Shown piece after piece: positions 63,253 to 64,000 of a stretch of 64,000 bases of DNA. The position numbers and the translations under genes are program-made. Position 1 is the stretch's first letter, and the number at the start of each line of letters is the position of its first letter. Origin of the DNA: Clostridium sp. CAG:1000 (GTDB lineage: Bacteria > Bacillota_I > Bacilli_A > RF39 > UBA660); contig HG000341.1 of assembly GCA_000436975.1 (NCBI GenBank), positions 35,437 to 99,436 on the forward strand, given 5' to 3'. The notes under the pieces were generated by a model, which was not told the DNA's origin, searched no databases, and saw only the letters and a list, made by a program, of their open reading frames with translations.

Positions 63253-64000
63253 TTAATTGTATGTCCACGTATCAGAGCCTTTGTTATGTACTAAGACCTG
63301 AATATCAGTTACAAAGTAATTATGATTACCTTCTATTGTTAAATTATATGTCTTAATTGGTTTATCATATTTTTTATATTCTATTTTACTAATAGATACT
63401 TCTTTTCCATTAACATCTAATAATTTATCATTAACATTTAGATCGTATGCCCTTACCCATCCTTTATCTATTATATAAAGTTCATGTCTAGGAGTTACCT
63501 CAAATGTTTTTTTATCTATCGTTACTAAATAAGTTTCAATAGTTTGACTAATAATAGCGTCAGTAACTTCATTAAGCTCAAGTTGATTTGTATTAAGGTT
63601 ATAAGAATAAACCATATCACCTATTTTAATATCTTCTATATTTTTAAACCCATCTTCTGTTTTTACTTTAGTACCTGCAACAAAACAAGCAGGACCAATA
63701 GTTTTCTTATCAAATTCTTTTCCATTTATTATAACAGAAACTTCAAATCCAGAAAATGCTTCTTCATAAGTAAAATCATTAAATTCTAAATAATATTTAT
63801 TAATATAATCAATAGAAGATAGTTCAATACTTTTATCAATACTTTTTATAATAATTTTATATTTTGCTTCTCCTAAATCTTGATTTGAAGTATCAAGCGT
63901 CATAGTTAATACTTTTCTAACAGTATCACCCAACTCAAATTTAACCTTACTGTAGTCTATTTTCTTTACCAAACCAGACGCTTCAAGAATATTATCACAT
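63253..64000 (-). CDS. Hint-domain (hedgehog/intein-like) protein, partial at right edge
   Basis: The frame stays open to the window edge, so this is the C-terminal part (about 248 residues seen) of a larger protein. The first part is beta-rich, with an Ig-like look. From about residue 108 of the visible part there is a Hint domain: it begins ACFVAGTKVKTEDGFKNIED (the autocatalytic Cys), has the TPRHELYI block, and ends NYFVTDIQVLVHNKG. In pretoxin-Hint proteins a toxin follows the VHN; here only about 9 residues follow. It may act in self-cleavage or anchoring of a surface protein. Confidence 0.75.
   Translation of the reverse strand, partial: CDNILEASGLVKKIDYSKVKFELGDTVRKVLTMTLDTSNQDLGEAKYKIIIKSIDKSIELSSIDYINKYYLEFNDFTYEEAFSGFEVSVIINGKEFDKKTIGPACFVAGTKVKTEDGFKNIEDIKIGDMVYSYNLNTNQLELNEVTDAIISQTIETYLVTIDKKTFEVTPRHELYIIDKGWVRAYDLNVNDKLLDVNGKEVSISKIEYKKYDKPIKTYNLTIEGNHNYFVTDIQVLVHNKGSDTWTYN

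Overview
The window is very AT-rich bacterial DNA using the standard code. It looks like an uncultured, gut-type low-GC Bacillota (class Bacilli, possibly near the Erysipelotrichia/RF39-like lineages). The evidence is Bacillus-like gene order (ireB-ruvX-DUF1292-mltG-trmR-U32-U32-greA; nusB-xseA-xseB-spoIVB; gerE-gerM; rpsO-pnp; comEA-comEC), Shine-Dalgarno-led starts, and sporulation genes (gerE, gerM, spoIIIAH, spoIVB). The placement is inference and no species can be named.

Layout. 1-1385: sporulation genes gerM (cut by the left edge), gerE and a lone spoIIIAH. 1444-4987: a phosphorelay, with an HPt-receiver protein, an unknown protein and a hybrid histidine kinase split by an apparent one-base frameshift. 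5077-6778: a small XRE regulator with a palindromic operator over its own promoter, then an aldehyde dehydrogenase. 6810-10322: an NlpC/P60 protein with membrane helices, gltX, a small membrane protein and tRNA-Ser(GCT). 10391-11624: a PH-like protein and a type III toxin-antitoxin locus (ToxN/AbiQ toxin, terminator, three RNA repeats that can fold as pseudoknots, promoter). 11711-25159: mostly housekeeping genes (tex, tig, greA, the tRNA wobble-uridine modification cluster, mltG, ruvX, ireB, polyprenyl synthase, uppS, mgtE). 25182-28115: uncharacterised proteins downstream of spoIVB. 28166-31151: spoIVB-xseB-xseA-nusB. 31223-35446: a tight operon of unknown proteins. 35513-44461: frr, a holin/endolysin-like pair, a HIT protein, a gene behind a structured leader with a terminator hairpin, tag, ppdK, tdk and xerC/D. 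44717-49833: an accessory island (unknown proteins, a transglutaminase-like protein, DUF1016 nuclease, truncated ComEC-type hydrolase, WDGH protein, DinD) abutting the 3' end of comEC. 49848-64000: comEC, comEA, a thioester-domain surface protein, pnp, rpsO, an Ig-like surface protein, helD, a macro-domain protein, an LtaS-like enzyme and a Hint-domain protein cut by the right edge.

The housekeeping genes form compact minus-strand operons separated by clear intrinsic terminators. The features most worth a second look are the type III toxin-antitoxin RNA array, with compensatory changes in its pseudoknot helix; the orphan structured leader at 38176-38286; the frameshifted, internally repeated hybrid kinase; the stand-alone lysis cassette; the comEC-edge island with its duplicated comEC 3' segment; and the uncharacterised operon at 31706-35446.
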